Positions 26,243 through 36,847 of a stretch of 64,000 nucleotides of DNA are shown here, piece by piece. Positions within the stretch are counted from its first letter, which is position 1. Every line of letters starts with the position of its first letter. Under the pieces are notes generated by a model. The model was not told the DNA's origin. It saw nothing but the letters and a program-made list of their open reading frames with translations, and did not search any database. The translations under genes and the position numbers were made by a program. The stretch comes from Campylobacter sp. RM10537 (lineage in GTDB: Bacteria; Campylobacterota; Campylobacteria; Campylobacterales; Campylobacteraceae), in the NCBI RefSeq assembly GCF_022369435.1, contig NZ_CP059597.1, positions 682,001 through 746,000 on the forward strand, written 5' to 3'.

Positions 26243-27294
26243 GAAAATTCTTTTAAAGTTTTAATGATAATTTTTAAATCAATATTATCTTTAATCAAAC
26301 CCTTACCTAAAGAGTCAGGAAGAATGAAATTTAATTTTTGATTGGAATTTTTTTTATCCATAAAAAAAGCTTCATAAAAAGCATTGATATTATCGATTTT
26401 ATAATGTGTCGGTAGATTAAATTTTTTTAAAATTCTTTCGATTCTGTGGCATTCTTTTTCGCTTAAAAGTTCTAAATTTAAAGCTAAACGATTTGCCATA
26501 TTCATACCTATAGCAACAGCTTCACCATGTAAATATACACTATATTGAGTTAAATTTTCTATCACATGGGCAAAGGTATGACCATAATTTAAAAGCATCC
26601 TAAGATGATTTTCTTTTTCATCTTGTTCCACCACTTTAGCTTTAAGTTCTATGCTTTTAGCAATGATTTTAGAAAAAATTTCATTTTCACATCTTGCATT
26701 TAAAAAAGATTTTTCATCTATACTTTCTATAAAATCGAGTAAATTTTTATCAAATATAACTGCCATCTTAATGAATTCTGCTATACCAGCAGATAATTCT
26801 TTTTCGCCTAAAGTTTTTAAAAATTCACTCTCACAATACACAGCTTTTGGCTGATAAAAAGTTCCTATAAGATTTTTTCCAAAAGAATTATTGATTCCAG
26901 TTTTTCCACCAACAGCAGCATCAATACAAGCTAAAAGCGTCGTTGGGATATTAATAAAATCAATACCTCTTTTATAAATACTTGATACAAATCCTCCTAT
27001 ATCGCTAATTACTCCGCCACCAAAACTTATTAGAATGCTTTTTCTATCGAGCTTAGAATTAAACATTTGATTTAAAATTTCTTCTACAGTATTTAAATTT
27101 TTATACTCTTCTCCATCTTTTATTGTAGCAATAAAAATTTCTTTAGCTTTAATTTTATTTAATAATTTTTTTAGATGAAGTCCTGAAATTTTAGGATTTG
27201 AAAGTATAAAAACTTTAGTATCAAATTCTAAATTTTCTAACTCATCAATATAAACTTTATACGCATTTTCTTTTAAATTAACTTTTATTTGCAT
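26239..27294 (-). CDS. aroB: 3-dehydroquinate synthase
   Basis: The 351-residue NAD- and metal-dependent enzyme forms dehydroquinate in the shikimate pathway. Signatures visible: [46 protein letters not shown] and the metal-binding [12 protein letters not shown]. Length fits. The gene is first in the aroB-mscS-mtaB-ftsH-like unit; the gap upstream to the TrkA-C gene is 83 bases. Confidence 0.95.
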   Translation of the reverse strand: MQIKVNLKENAYKVYIDELENLEFDTKVFILSNPKISGLHLKKLLNKIKAKEIFIATIKDGEEYKNLNTVEEILNQMFNSKLDRKSILISFGGGVISDIGGFVSSIYKRGIDFINIPTTLLACIDAAVGGKTGINNSFGKNLIGTFYQPKAVYCESEFLKTLGEKELSAGIAEFIKMAVIFDKNLLDFIESIDEKSFLNARCENEIFSKIIAKSIELKAKVVEQDEKENHLRMLLNYGHTFAHVIENLTQYSVYLHGEAVAIGMNMANRLALNLELLSEKECHRIERILKKFNLPTHYKIDNINAFYEAFFMDKKNSNQKLNFILPDSLGKGLIKDNIDLKIIIKTLKEFS

Positions 27295-27377
27295 TTTTTC
27301 ACTTTTTTGTTTTATTCTTTATAAATTTATTTTATCAAATTAGGACTAATTATTCTCTTATTTTGCTTAAAGTTGCT

Positions 27378-28766
27378 TTATTCAACCGGTATAAAAAGTT
27401 GGTAATTTTCCTTCATCTTAGCATAATGTCTATTTAAATTTGTACTTAAACTTTTGCTAAAATTTCCACCTAAAAGCTCTTTTTCAAAGCTTACAAATTG
27501 CAATAAATCATTGCGGTATTGCAAATTTAAAAGAGGATTATTGTCTCTTTTATTAATAATTTGAATATTTTTATCATAAAGCTTAGACAAACTGCTAAAA
27601 TATTCTTTCATATTGCTAATATTTTGAGAATTAGGATTATAATAATAAAGCGTTAAATTAAAATCAAGCTGTTTGCTAAAATCAGTAATTACATTTGCAT
27701 TATTTTCAAGTTCACTTTCATTAGCACTTAAAATTACTGATTCTTTTAATTTTTCAAAACTGCATTTTCCTATTTTCAGTATAGGAATTTTTAAATCAAA
27801 AAATCTCTTTTTCTCTTTTTGAAAATGTTTATAATCTGTAATAAGTATCCCTATATCATTATTTTGCAAAAAAGAATTTAAATGAGTAAAATCTGTATTA
27901 AAATAATCAAAAAATATTCCTTCTCTTTCGTAAAATAACTCTTTTAATCTATAAAATATAGGACCGATTTTAGGATTAATCACCCTTATAAAACTTTTCT
28001 TTGCATTACTTTTTTCTTCAAGATATAAAGTTGTATTAATCAAATTTTCTTGAGCTTTTTCACTCATATTTTTCATATCAATGAGAGTGAAAATATTGCT
28101 TCCAAAAGGTATAGGAAATTGTCCTGCTTTATCCCTAATATTATGAAAAATACTTTGAAGAACAACTGGATCTCCTACAATTAAAATACTATCATTAGGC
28201 TCTAAAACAAAACTAGGCTTTACAAAATAGATTTTTGAATTTCTATAAATTAATACTATACGCCATCTTTTTTGCTGAATAGATCTAATATGCCTATAGG
28301 CAAAAATAGATCCTGAAGGAATTTTAAGCTCCATTATTTCTCCCTCTCCAAGTCCTATATGCTGAGCAGTAAGAGCAATATCTGGAAAAAAATTCATCAA
28401 TCTGCGGCTTAAAGTCATTCTTGCATCAACTAAATTTGCATGGGAATCGCTAATGCTTAAGCCCCAAAAATCCATAATTTCAATTTCTAAATTAATATCT
28501 AATAAACGTAAAGCTTCATAGGTTTTTTTTGCCTCAAATTCATCTTGCATATAAATAAAAGCTTGTTTAAATTCTTTACTCATAATCGTTTCAAGACGTG
28601 CTGTACTAGTAGGATCAAAGCGATATAACTCTAAATAATCACTTTTAATATTAAGTTCTTCTTGGCAAACAATTGTAAAAAAATACCCCAAACCTTTTTC
28701 AAAACAAAGCCTTTCTAAGAAATGCTTTGCTAAAATTCCATCAATTATAATTAAAATACGATTCAT
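27378..28766 (-). CDS. TrkA-C (RCK_C) domain protein, COG3400-like
   Basis: I choose the ATG at 28766 ([20 protein letters not shown]) since GGAGAT lies 8 bases upstream; an upstream start adds five residues only. The 462-residue product has a Rossmann-like N-terminus (ILIIIDG), a middle segment [24 protein letters not shown] and [17 protein letters not shown], which is the RCK_C/TrkA_C fold that binds nucleotides in potassium channels and transporters. No transmembrane helices are visible, so it may be a cytoplasmic regulator. Function unproven. Its start is only 33 bases from that of tgt on the other strand. Confidence 0.7.
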   Translation of the reverse strand: MNRILIIIDGILAKHFLERLCFEKGLGYFFTIVCQEELNIKSDYLELYRFDPTSTARLETIMSKEFKQAFIYMQDEFEAKKTYEALRLLDINLEIEIMDFWGLSISDSHANLVDARMTLSRRLMNFFPDIALTAQHIGLGEGEIMELKIPSGSIFAYRHIRSIQQKRWRIVLIYRNSKIYFVKPSFVLEPNDSILIVGDPVVLQSIFHNIRDKAGQFPIPFGSNIFTLIDMKNMSEKAQENLINTTLYLEEKSNAKKSFIRVINPKIGPIFYRLKELFYEREGIFFDYFNTDFTHLNSFLQNNDIGILITDYKHFQKEKKRFFDLKIPILKIGKCSFEKLKESVILSANESELENNANVITDFSKQLDFNLTLYYYNPNSQNISNMKEYFSSLSKLYDKNIQIINKRDNNPLLNLQYRNDLLQFVSFEKELLGGNFSKSLSTNLNRHYAKMKENYQLFIPVE

Positions 28767-28799
28767 TATATTTATCTCCAAAAAAAGGAATTATATCAA

Positions 28800-29930
28800 A
28801 TGGAATTTAAATTAAAGTATAAAGATGGTATGGCTAGAGTTTGTGAAATAACTACAGCACATAGTACTTTTCAAACCCCTATTTTTATGCCTGTTGGAAC
28901 AGTAGGTGCGGTTAAGAGCCTTGATGCTAACGATCTTAAAAAAGAATTGGATGCAAAAATTATTCTTGCTAATACTTATCATATGTATTTGCGTCCTGGT
29001 TTGGAAGTAATTAGAAATTTTAATGGTTTGCATGGTTTTACTCAATTTGATAGAAGTTTTTTAACAGATAGTGGCGGTTTTCAAGCTTTTTCTTTAAGTA
29101 AAAATTCAAAACATTTTAATGAAGGTATAGAATTTAAAAGTCATATCGATGGAAGCAAACATCTTTTTACACCTAAAAGCGTTTTAGATATCCAATATAC
29201 CTTTAAATCAGATATTATGATGATTTTAGATGATTTAGTTGCCCTACCTGCAACCAAAGAAAGAATTAAAATTTCTGTTGATAGGACTATTTTATGGGCA
29301 AAAGAAGCTATAGAGTATCATAAAAAAATGCAAAAACAAAATATAGGTTTAAACCAAAATATTTTTGGAATTATCCAAGGTGGAACTGACTATGAAGAAA
29401 GAAAACGTTGTGCTTTATCTTTAAATGAAATGGAATTTGACGGACTAGCTATAGGTGGGCTTAGTGTTGGAGAAGAAAATATTCTTATGTATGAAACTGT
29501 AGAAAATTTAAATCCTTTTTTAGATGAAAACAGACCAAGATATTTAATGGGCGTTGGCACCCCTGAGGATCTGGTAGAAAATGTTGCGCGTGGAGTAGAT
29601 ATGTTTGATTGCGTTATGCCAACAAGAAATGCTAGAAATGGAACATTTTTTACTAGTTTTGGCAAATTTAATATCAAAAAAGCAGAATTTATTAATGATC
29701 ATGAACCCATAGATAAAACTTGTCAATGCTATACTTGCCGCAATTTTTCACGTGCTTATTTAAATCATCTTTTTAAAGCTAAGGAATTAACTTTTTTTCG
29801 CTTAGCAAGCTTGCATAATTTGCATTATTATCTTGATTTAGTAAAACAAATGAGAGAAGCTATTCAAAAAAATGAATTTAATAAATTTAGAAAAGATTTT
29901 TATTCTAAGAGGCTAAACAATGCAATATGA
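28800..29930 (+). CDS. tgt: tRNA-guanine transglycosylase
   Basis: The 376-residue enzyme swaps guanine 34 for preQ1 in tRNAs with GUN anticodons. It shows [10 protein letters not shown] (about residues 89-98, catalytic Asp), [19 protein letters not shown] (second catalytic Asp) and the zinc site [22 protein letters not shown] precedes the ATG. The last 11 bases overlap the CorA-like gene. Confidence 0.95.
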   Translation: MEFKLKYKDGMARVCEITTAHSTFQTPIFMPVGTVGAVKSLDANDLKKELDAKIILANTYHMYLRPGLEVIRNFNGLHGFTQFDRSFLTDSGGFQAFSLSKNSKHFNEGIEFKSHIDGSKHLFTPKSVLDIQYTFKSDIMMILDDLVALPATKERIKISVDRTILWAKEAIEYHKKMQKQNIGLNQNIFGIIQGGTDYEERKRCALSLNEMEFDGLAIGGLSVGEENILMYETVENLNPFLDENRPRYLMGVGTPEDLVENVARGVDMFDCVMPTRNARNGTFFTSFGKFNIKKAEFINDHEPIDKTCQCYTCRNFSRAYLNHLFKAKELTFFRLASLHNLHYYLDLVKQMREAIQKNEFNKFRKDFYSKRLNNAI

Positions 29931-30696
29931 TGATAATTTGGCTAAATTTTTAAGCAAAAATTCTAACACCTTGTATATGGATTTTTTAGGACAAAAAATT
30001 TTAATTTTATCTTCTTTAAATACTAAAACAGATAAAGAAAAGGTTCATGTTTTTGGTTTTGAGGATGAGTATATATTTAAATTAGAAAATACAGAATTTA
30101 AAATTTTTAATCTTAATGATTTTTTGAATATTATCCGTGCTAATTTAGATGAATATAAAGCTATAAATACGCATTTTGAAAATATTATAGAGCATAAAGA
30201 AAATATCCTTTTAAAGGGCAATTTGATTAAAAATTTTTTTAAAAAAAGTTTTATTTTAAAGCAAAAAATCAATAAAAATTTAAAAAGTCTTTCGCTATTT
30301 AATGAAGCTTTAAATTTACTAGCCGAATCAAGTCCGCACAAAAAAGCCTTAAGGCCTTTGCTTTTTGGTATTAATATAGCCTTAAAAAATAGCAAAGAAA
30401 TTCTAACAAGACTTAACGAATTGCACTTATTTATCAATGCGATTAAAAATGAAAGAATCAATCAAAGTTTATATTTTTTAAGTGTGCTTTCTGCGATATT
30501 TTTACCTCTAAATTTAATCGTAGGATTTTTTGGGATGAATACAAATGGATTATTTTTAAGTGGCGATAAAAATGCTACTTGGTATATTTTTACACTTATG
30601 TGTTTGATTTTAGCATTTGGGCTTATTGTTTATTATAAGAAAAGAAAAAAAGAATTAGAATTTGATGACAAAATTACTAAAAAACCAAACAAATAA
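29920..30696 (+). CDS. CorA-like magnesium/divalent-cation transporter
   Basis: The 258-residue protein ends with two membrane helices joined by the diagnostic GMN motif: [16 protein letters not shown], then [18 protein letters not shown] and a basic tail. The N-terminal soluble part (about 1-180) is helical and shorter than in classical CorA (about 316-350). It probably forms a pentameric channel for Mg or related ions. Translation is coupled to tgt. Confidence 0.8.
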   Translation: MQYDDNLAKFLSKNSNTLYMDFLGQKILILSSLNTKTDKEKVHVFGFEDEYIFKLENTEFKIFNLNDFLNIIRANLDEYKAINTHFENIIEHKENILLKGNLIKNFFKKSFILKQKINKNLKSLSLFNEALNLLAESSPHKKALRPLLFGINIALKNSKEILTRLNELHLFINAIKNERINQSLYFLSVLSAIFLPLNLIVGFFGMNTNGLFLSGDKNATWYIFTLMCLILAFGLIVYYKKRKKELEFDDKITKKPNK

Positions 30697-30718
30697 CCTA
30701 TTTTTAAGAAAAATATTA

Positions 30719-30724
30719 TATAAT
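30719..30724 (+). promoter_or_regulatory. −10 box of the tRNA-Arg gene
   Basis: TATAAT lies 15 bases before the first base of the tRNA, implying a start near 30731 and a short 5' leader removed by RNase P. Confidence 0.55.
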
Positions 30725-30739
30725 AGCGTCTTTAAAAAT

Positions 30740-30816
30740 GCGCTCATAGCTCAGCTGGATAGAGCATTTGATTGCGGTTCAAAAGGCCAGAGGTTCGAAT
30801 CCTCTTGAGCGCACCA
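30740..30816 (+). tRNA. tRNA-Arg (anticodon GCG)
   Basis: The cloverleaf folds completely: acceptor GCGCTCA/TGAGCGC, D stem GCTC/GAGC, anticodon stem TTTGA/TCAAA around loop TTGCGGT, a 5-base variable loop, T stem AGAGG/CCTCT with TTCGAAT, discriminator A and encoded CCA. The anticodon is GCG (30774-30776), reading CGC and by wobble CGU. A20 and C35, the arginine identity bases, are present. Most bacteria use an A34 (inosine) tRNA-Arg here instead. Confidence 0.95.
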
Positions 30817-31027
30817 TTAAACTTCAAAAATATTCATTTAAATTTATCAAAATACTAAAAATTAAGCTTTTCATCTTTTAAAATTACTATAAAAAATAAA
30901 ATCATTTTAGTTTATGTATTTTTATAAAATATATAAATTTAAAATTAAGGTTCAATTATAACAGCGCTAGGAGATTATATTTTAGTTGCTTATAGGCTGC
31001 ATTTATCATTTGTATTTTATAAGTTTT

Positions 31028-31046
31028 AAAAGGCTTAATGCCTTTT
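31028..31046 (+). terminator. Terminator-like hairpin in gene-poor region
   Basis: AAAAGGC-TTAAT-GCCTTTT is a perfect 7-bp stem followed after about 10 bases by TTTATTTTTT. No gene ends here, so it may close a small RNA transcribed from about 30950 or be the remnant of a lost gene. Confidence 0.4.
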
Positions 31047-31404
31047 ATCTTAGCTTTATTTTTTCAGACAATCCTATCTAAAAAGAAAAGTATTAAATTT
31101 ATTGATTTTATATCATATGCAAATTAATTGCTTACATATCATCTTTGATAGTATGAAAATTACTGAGTATTTTATAACCCTAATACTTTTTTATAAGCAT
31201 TATTATTAATTCTCGATTGTTGATTAGTTAAATCTTTATATTAAAATAGTTACAATAAAAAACATAATATATAATTTTTAATATTTTACAATAATTTAAA
31301 TTTTTAATTTTAACATATACAAAAATGCAAAAAAATTTAAAGATTTTACTGCTTAAAATAAATATGCCTTTTTTAGATTTTGATGAGATAACAGCTGGAA
31401 TTTA

Positions 31405-31512
31405 TTGTGAGATATCTTAAAAATGGTAATATCTTTAGTAAATTTTTTTACACAAAAAAGCTAATAATATAAATCATTTAGCAACCAAATATCGATTTAA
31501 AATATCTCACAA
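31405..31512. repeat. 17-bp inverted repeat bounding about 108 bases
   Basis: TTGTGAGATATCTTAAA (31405-31421) pairs with TTTAAAATATCTCACAA (31496-31512) at 16 of 17 positions, around a 74-base interior without an open frame. It could be a long RNA hairpin or the remains of a miniature element. Confidence 0.6.
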
Positions 31513-31671
31513 GCTATTATAAAAATTTTTAATATTTACCTTATAAAGACTAATTAAAAACAAATGGCTTAAATTTATAACTTTATCTTTTAAGCATAAG
31601 CATTGTTTATGTAAATATTAATTATAAAATATCTACATAAAATCAAGCTATTTTATTTTAAAAATTTTCAC

Positions 31672-32139
31672 CTATTGTTCTTCTTTAATTTTTCTCTTTG
31701 CTAGTCCCATCTGCTCATAAGCATCAATTTCTTTTTTATAAGAGGCAGAAATTTTCTTAAGTTCTTTATTTAAAAAACTTACAGTTTGAGGACTTGCATT
31801 TATATTTGAAGCCAGAGATGCCACAAATTCTAATTTTTTCTTTGTAGCTTCATCTAATTCTTTAGAGGTTTTAGAACCTAATTTATGTGTAGCAAGATAT
31901 ATTTTAACTAACTCCTGTAAATCAGAATCGCTTAAATTCGGATCAGCTGCTGCTGCAATCATATTGTCTAAATTAGTATCAAATACTTTTTTAGCTTTTT
32001 TTGGCTTAGCAGTAGGAATATTTTTATCTTTTTTAGATATTTTTTTACTACTGCCACTCGTAATAAGATAAGCAATCAAGCTTAAAAATAAAAAGAGTGC
32101 TAAAGCGACGCAAAAAATTACCATAAAAATATAATTCAT
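31672..32139 (-). CDS. Single-span membrane protein of unknown function (Cj1012c-like)
   Basis: The 155-residue protein has one N-terminal membrane helix (about 4-27), then a lysine-rich linker (KKISKKDKNIPTAKPKKAKK) and a helical cytoplasmic domain with DPNLSDSDLQELVKIYLATH. It is adjacent to the cytochrome c synthase gene (one-base overlap) in the same order as in C. jejuni, so a role near cytochrome c assembly is possible but unproven. Confidence 0.6.
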   Translation of the reverse strand: MNYIFMVIFCVALALFLFLSLIAYLITSGSSKKISKKDKNIPTAKPKKAKKVFDTNLDNMIAAAADPNLSDSDLQELVKIYLATHKLGSKTSKELDEATKKKLEFVASLASNINASPQTVSFLNKELKKISASYKKEIDAYEQMGLAKRKIKEEQ

Positions 32140-35100
32140 TAAAGCCTACCTACAAAATGACGTTTTCTTCTTGAAAAATACGCTAAAACAAGCATAGCAA
32201 TAAAAATCCAATAAACATAATTAGGAATTTGAACTGCTTCTCCAGCTGCATAAGAGTGCATACCGGTTAAAAAATGATTCACACCAAAATAAGTCATAGC
32301 AACAACCCAGTAAGCAAACATACTCCATAAGGCAAAGATAAATTGATTACAATACTTAGGAATCATTCTAAGATGTAAAATTGCAGCATAAACTAAAATA
32401 GTTATTAGAGCCCAAGTTTCTTTAGAATCCCAACTCCAATATCTTCCCCAGCTTTCATTTGCCCAAATTGCACCTAAGAAATTTCCAGCTGTAAGTAAAC
32501 AAAGTCCTAAAATCATAGCCATTTCATTGATTCTAGTAGCTTCTGTAATATTTCTTAGAATATTAGGATTATATTTTCCATCTTTTTTAAGAAAGCACAT
32601 TAATAATAAAACGAAAATGCCCAATAAAGCACATAAACCTAAAAATCCATAACTAGCAGTTATAACAGATACATGTATACTTAGCCAATAAGAATTAAGA
32701 ACAGGTCTAAGATTTGTAATTTGAGGATTGATCTCATTTAAGTAAGCCACCATTAATACTATGCCCGATAAAATTGAAGTAAGAGATAAAGCTATAGGAC
32801 TTTTTTTAGAGAAAAATATCCCAGATAACGATAAAGCCCATGCAATATAAATCATACTCTCATAAGCATCGCTCCAAGGTGCATGTTCAGATAAATATGC
32901 GCGAAGGATTAATCCTATGGTATGAATAACAAAGGCTAAAATATTTAAAGTATAAACAATTTTAAATATCTTTGTTATTTTTAAATTTGGGGTAATCATT
33001 TTAGCAAAAACAATTACCAAAAGTAAAATTCCTGCGATCAGATAAACAGGAATTAATTTTGAGAAAATTTTAATCTTATTTGAAAAAATTTCAGTCTTGA
33101 TTTTATTTTCACTTGGCATAACTCTATATCCAACTTTGCTTTGATATTCTTTAATCAATTCCAAAGCTTTATCTGCCTTAGTCCAATCATTGTTTTTAAA
33201 AGCTTGATCAACAGCTCCAAAGTAATTTCTCACTAAAGCCAAAACAATCTCTCCTTCTTCCCCTTTTAAAGTTGTGATTGCAGAATAAGGCGCTAACCAA
33301 AGATTATTTTTGTCATTTTGTACAGGAATAAATTTAAAAAGCTCACCACTAAAAACCAAATTAACAATATTGGCTCTCTCATCTAATTTTATAATCTCTT
33401 TATCAAAAGTATTTCTAGTGTTTGGATTTTTTCTGTTTGCATTTTCTACATATTTTTGAAGCTTATAATGATTGTTTTCGTCAAAAAAATCCCTATAAGA
33501 AATATATTTTTCATCAGGAACCTTTAGAATTTTAGCAACATCTCTACGAATAGTACTATCGCTAGGCATCAAAATGAAGGGTTCATTTTGCCATTTATCC
33601 ACACCTATAAGCATAGAAAGCATAATTGCATTAGCATCTTGACCCTTATAAGTATCACTTTGATGAATTTTTTCTAAAATTTCTCTTGATAGGGTATCAA
33701 AAGGCATCATTCTGCCATCTAAAGATTTTTGCAAAACCAAAGAAGCAAGTGCTTTAGAATGTTCTGGACTTACAACAGGTAAGTCATTATCTTTGGCAAA
33801 AGCTTTATTTGCTCCACAAAAAATAAAAAATACCAATAAAAAAGTTCCGATATTTTTCAAAGAATCTTGATTTATCAATCTTACTAAAGTTCTAAATCTT
33901 GAATTTGGATTAAAGAAATTTAAAAACATTCCTAAAATTAATAAAAAATAACCTATATAAGTTGGAGTTTTTCCTGGATCTTTATTAACTGAAAGAATTG
34001 TTCCTTTTTCATCTGAATCGTAAGAATTTTGATAAAATCTATAGCCATTATAATCTAAAACATTGTTCATAAATATTCTATAATCAAAATTTTTACTTCC
34101 ATCTTTAACTGTAATTTCACTTGCATAAGAAGCAGCTGACATAGATCCTGGATAGCGATCTAAGACAAATTTATTTAAATAAATTTCAAAAGGTAATTTA
34201 TTATAAGAAAGTCCCCAAGAAATAAAAAATTTCTGCCCTTCTAATTCGATCATTACAGGTTTATCGTATTCAAAAATATAAAAATCTTTACTTTTATTTT
34301 TATAAGTCAATTCCAGTTTTAAAGCTTTTTCACCTTTTAAATTTAGGGCTTGATATTCTTTACTCATTGCAAAATCTTTAAATCTTAAAAGCCATGAAGT
34401 TTTCCAATTTTGTGGCTCTCCGAAAGTTGAAACTAACATTGTTCTAGCTAATTCCATCCAAGAATATTTAAACCATAACCAAAAACTTTCATCTTGGGGT
34501 CTATTGACACCTTGAATTTCACGATCTCCATGTAAAGAAGCAAATTTTATAACAAAATTTAAATCACCGATATTATAAAGTCTAAGATCTTTAGCATTTT
34601 GAGCCTCTGTAGCTTTTAAGATAAAATTTTTACCTTCTTTCATGTTAAACGCATTTAAATCTTTACTTGAGCTTAAATTTAAATTTTGATCAATTTTTAC
34701 ATAAGGTTTTGTAACATTGTCATTCATAAAAGAAAAATTTATCCCATCGATATTTTTAATTTCTCCTTTTTTAAATTCCATTGTTACACCTTGCATATTT
34801 TTTTGAGAAAATGTTATGGCAAGTAAAGGATCTGAAGTATTGTTTTCTTTATAAACATAATCAGCATCTAAAATCAAATCTTTATATTTTAAAATCGCCT
34901 TATCATTACCCATATTTAAAGCAAGTTTAAAATGATTAGCAAAAGGCAAATTCCCGATATAGCGATCATTTACAACACTATATTGCTCTGCGTCTTTAAT
35001 AGCGGAAATACGAACTGAAGTTTTCAAACTCTCTATTAATGAATTTTGCGTATGTTCTCTAATGGATAAAGTTCCTTCAAATCCGAAATATCTAGTAATT

Positions 35101-35378
35101 CCAGCCCCTACAAGAATAAAAAGGAAAGATAAGTGAAAAATCATTAAAGGTAACTTTTTTAAATTAAACATTTTATAGCGAAACATACCGCACAACAAAT
35201 TAACACCTAGCAACAATTGAATATATTCAAACCAAAAAGCGTCATAAATCATAGCCCAAGCAGTAGGAGTTCCATAAGAACTTTCTATAAAAGTAGCCAA
35301 AGCACAAAATAGAGCAAAAATTAAAAATAAAATTATCGAAATTCTTAAATCCCCTACACTTTTAATTATTCTTTTCAT
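32139..35378 (-). CDS. ccsA: Fused cytochrome c synthase CcsB-CcsA (system II)
   Basis: The 1079-residue inner-membrane protein joins ResB/CcsB and ResC/CcsA. The N-terminal ResB part has membrane helices near 10-30 and 55-75, a long periplasmic domain, and another helix near 475-490. The CcsA half begins after about residue 760 with multiple helices and carries the tryptophan-rich haem-handling motif WGRYWSWDSKETWAL near residue 980, plus conserved histidines (AYLSEHAPWSDAYES; GVNHFLTGMHSYA). It exports haem and attaches it to CXXCH apocytochromes, such as the cytochrome encoded at 41088-41519. Fusion of the two parts is normal in Campylobacter and Helicobacter. Confidence 0.92.
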   Translation of the reverse strand: MKRIIKSVGDLRISIILFLIFALFCALATFIESSYGTPTAWAMIYDAFWFEYIQLLLGVNLLCGMFRYKMFNLKKLPLMIFHLSFLFILVGAGITRYFGFEGTLSIREHTQNSLIESLKTSVRISAIKDAEQYSVVNDRYIGNLPFANHFKLALNMGNDKAILKYKDLILDADYVYKENNTSDPLLAITFSQKNMQGVTMEFKKGEIKNIDGINFSFMNDNVTKPYVKIDQNLNLSSSKDLNAFNMKEGKNFILKATEAQNAKDLRLYNIGDLNFVIKFASLHGDREIQGVNRPQDESFWLWFKYSWMELARTMLVSTFGEPQNWKTSWLLRFKDFAMSKEYQALNLKGEKALKLELTYKNKSKDFYIFEYDKPVMIELEGQKFFISWGLSYNKLPFEIYLNKFVLDRYPGSMSAASYASEITVKDGSKNFDYRIFMNNVLDYNGYRFYQNSYDSDEKGTILSVNKDPGKTPTYIGYFLLILGMFLNFFNPNSRFRTLVRLINQDSLKNIGTFLLVFFIFCGANKAFAKDNDLPVVSPEHSKALASLVLQKSLDGRMMPFDTLSREILEKIHQSDTYKGQDANAIMLSMLIGVDKWQNEPFILMPSDSTIRRDVAKILKVPDEKYISYRDFFDENNHYKLQKYVENANRKNPNTRNTFDKEIIKLDERANIVNLVFSGELFKFIPVQNDKNNLWLAPYSAITTLKGEEGEIVLALVRNYFGAVDQAFKNNDWTKADKALELIKEYQSKVGYRVMPSENKIKTEIFSNKIKIFSKLIPVYLIAGILLLVIVFAKMITPNLKITKIFKIVYTLNILAFVIHTIGLILRAYLSEHAPWSDAYESMIYIAWALSLSGIFFSKKSPIALSLTSILSGIVLMVAYLNEINPQITNLRPVLNSYWLSIHVSVITASYGFLGLCALLGIFVLLLMCFLKKDGKYNPNILRNITEATRINEMAMILGLCLLTAGNFLGAIWANESWGRYWSWDSKETWALITILVYAAILHLRMIPKYCNQFIFALWSMFAYWVVAMTYFGVNHFLTGMHSYAAGEAVQIPNYVYWIFIAMLVLAYFSRRKRHFVGRL

Positions 35379-35394
35379 GTTTTAATGTCCTTTT

Positions 35395-36090
35395 TTACAA
35401 TCCTAAATATTTTTTTCTGATATCATCATTTCCAATTAAATTTTTAGCTTTGTCTTGCATAGCAATTTTGCCATTTTCTAAAACATATGCATAATCACTT
35501 ATTTTTAAAGCAGAATAAGCATTTTGTTCAACTAAAAGTATAGTTATACCTTCATTTTTTAAACGAACTATAATATCAAAAACCTCACCAACAATTTTAG
35601 GTGCCAGACCTAAAGAAGGTTCATCGAGCATTAAAAGCTTTGGCTCACTCATTAAAGCCCTTGAAATAGCCAACATTTGAGCTTCTCCACCGCTTAAACT
35701 TCCAGCCATGCAATTTTTTTTACTTGCGAGTCGTGGAAATAATTTATACATTTGCTCTCTTAAATGTTCATAGTTTTCACTATTATTATAGGCTCCGATT
35801 TTTAAATTTTCCTCAACACTAAGATTGATAAAAACACGTCTTCCTTCTGGGACTAAAGCTATACCTTTTTGAACTAAGGTATGGGTTAAATGCCTTTTAG
35901 TATCATAACCTAAAAAATTAACTTCTCCGGTGCGTTTAACAGAATTTAAAAGAGCATTTAAAGTAGAAGTCTTACCTGCTCCATTCGAACCTATAAGTGA
36001 AACTATATTACCTGTATCAACCTTAAAATCTATGCCTTTAACAGCTTCAATTAAACCATAATATACATGCAAATCTTTAACTACTAGCAT
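35395..36090 (-). CDS. livF: Branched-chain amino acid ABC transporter ATPase LivF
   Basis: The 231-residue ATPase has Walker A GSNGAGKT near residue 34, signature LSGGEAQML, Walker B LLMLDEPSLGLAPK and the LivF-typical EGRRVFINLSVEENL. I prefer the ATG at 36090; an in-frame TTG at 36093 adds one residue. Its start lies 14 bases inside the end of livG, so the two are coupled. It is the last gene of livJ-livK-livH-livM-livG-livF. Confidence 0.92.
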   Translation of the reverse strand: MLVVKDLHVYYGLIEAVKGIDFKVDTGNIVSLIGSNGAGKTSTLNALLNSVKRTGEVNFLGYDTKRHLTHTLVQKGIALVPEGRRVFINLSVEENLKIGAYNNSENYEHLREQMYKLFPRLASKKNCMAGSLSGGEAQMLAISRALMSEPKLLMLDEPSLGLAPKIVGEVFDIIVRLKNEGITILLVEQNAYSALKISDYAYVLENGKIAMQDKAKNLIGNDDIRKKYLGL

Positions 36091-36847
36091 CAAAATCCCC
36101 TAAATAAGCAGCGATTACCTCTTTATGTTCAACCGCATCGCTTAATTTTCCTTCAAAAATTGTCTTCCCATAATCAAGGACTAAAACTTTATCGCAAAGC
36201 TGATTAACAAATTTCATATCATGTTCTATTAATAAAATACTAATTTTATATTTTTCTCTTAATTTTAAAATAAGTTCAGCTAATTCATCACTTTCGCTTG
36301 AATTCATACCAGCAGCTGGCTCATCCAATAATAAAAGTTTTGGATTTGTTGCCATTGCACGAGCAATTTCAACCTTTCTTTGCTGTCCATAACTTAAACT
36401 CGTAGCTTTTTCATTTGCTAGTTCTACTATTCCTAATTCTTCTAAAATATTAAAAGCTTTAAGATTAAATTCTTTTTCAACCTTGCAAAAACGACCTAAA
36501 TGAAAAAATGCCTCTAAAATACTATATTTCATTTGTTTATTAAAACCAATCATAACATTTTCAAGAACATTCATACTTGAAAAAAGTCTTATATTTTGAA
36601 ATGTTCTTGCTATGCCTAAATGTACAATTTCATAAGGTTTAAGATGATTGATTTTTTGTTCTTGAAAAAACACTTCTCCACTAGTTGGTTTATAATTTCC
36701 TGTGATGATATTAAATAAAGTTGTCTTTCCGGCTCCATTAGGACCAATTAAACCAAAAATTTCTCCTTTGTTAATGCAAAAAGAAGTTTCATTAATTGCT
36801 TGTACCTCTCCAAAAGATTTAGTGATATTTTTTAATTCTAGTATCAT
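36077..36847 (-). CDS. livG: Branched-chain amino acid ABC transporter ATPase LivG
   Basis: The 256-residue ATPase shows Walker A GPNGAGKT near residue 36, ARTFQNIRLFSSMNVLENVMIG (typical LivG Q-loop region), LSYGQQRKVEIARA and LLLLDEPAAGMN. It pairs with LivF to drive uptake of Leu/Ile/Val. It overlaps livM by four bases. Confidence 0.93.
   Translation of the reverse strand: MILELKNITKSFGEVQAINETSFCINKGEIFGLIGPNGAGKTTLFNIITGNYKPTSGEVFFQEQKINHLKPYEIVHLGIARTFQNIRLFSSMNVLENVMIGFNKQMKYSILEAFFHLGRFCKVEKEFNLKAFNILEELGIVELANEKATSLSYGQQRKVEIARAMATNPKLLLLDEPAAGMNSSESDELAELILKLREKYKISILLIEHDMKFVNQLCDKVLVLDYGKTIFEGKLSDAVEHKEVIAAYLGDFDASS

Larger units (their letters stand above)
30817..31671. other. 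Gene-poor AT-rich intergenic region
   Basis: No reading frame of useful length is visible on either strand across these 855 bases. I see a terminator-like hairpin (31028-31046) and a 17-bp inverted repeat (31405-31512). Several short peptide-like stretches interrupted by stops hint at a decayed gene, but I cannot identify one. Confidence 0.6.

Noticed and set aside
31170-31230. Minus-strand stretch reading LTNQQSRINNNAYKKVLGL as a flagellin-like remnant
   Set aside because: Too short, with stops on both sides and no further similarity in any frame.
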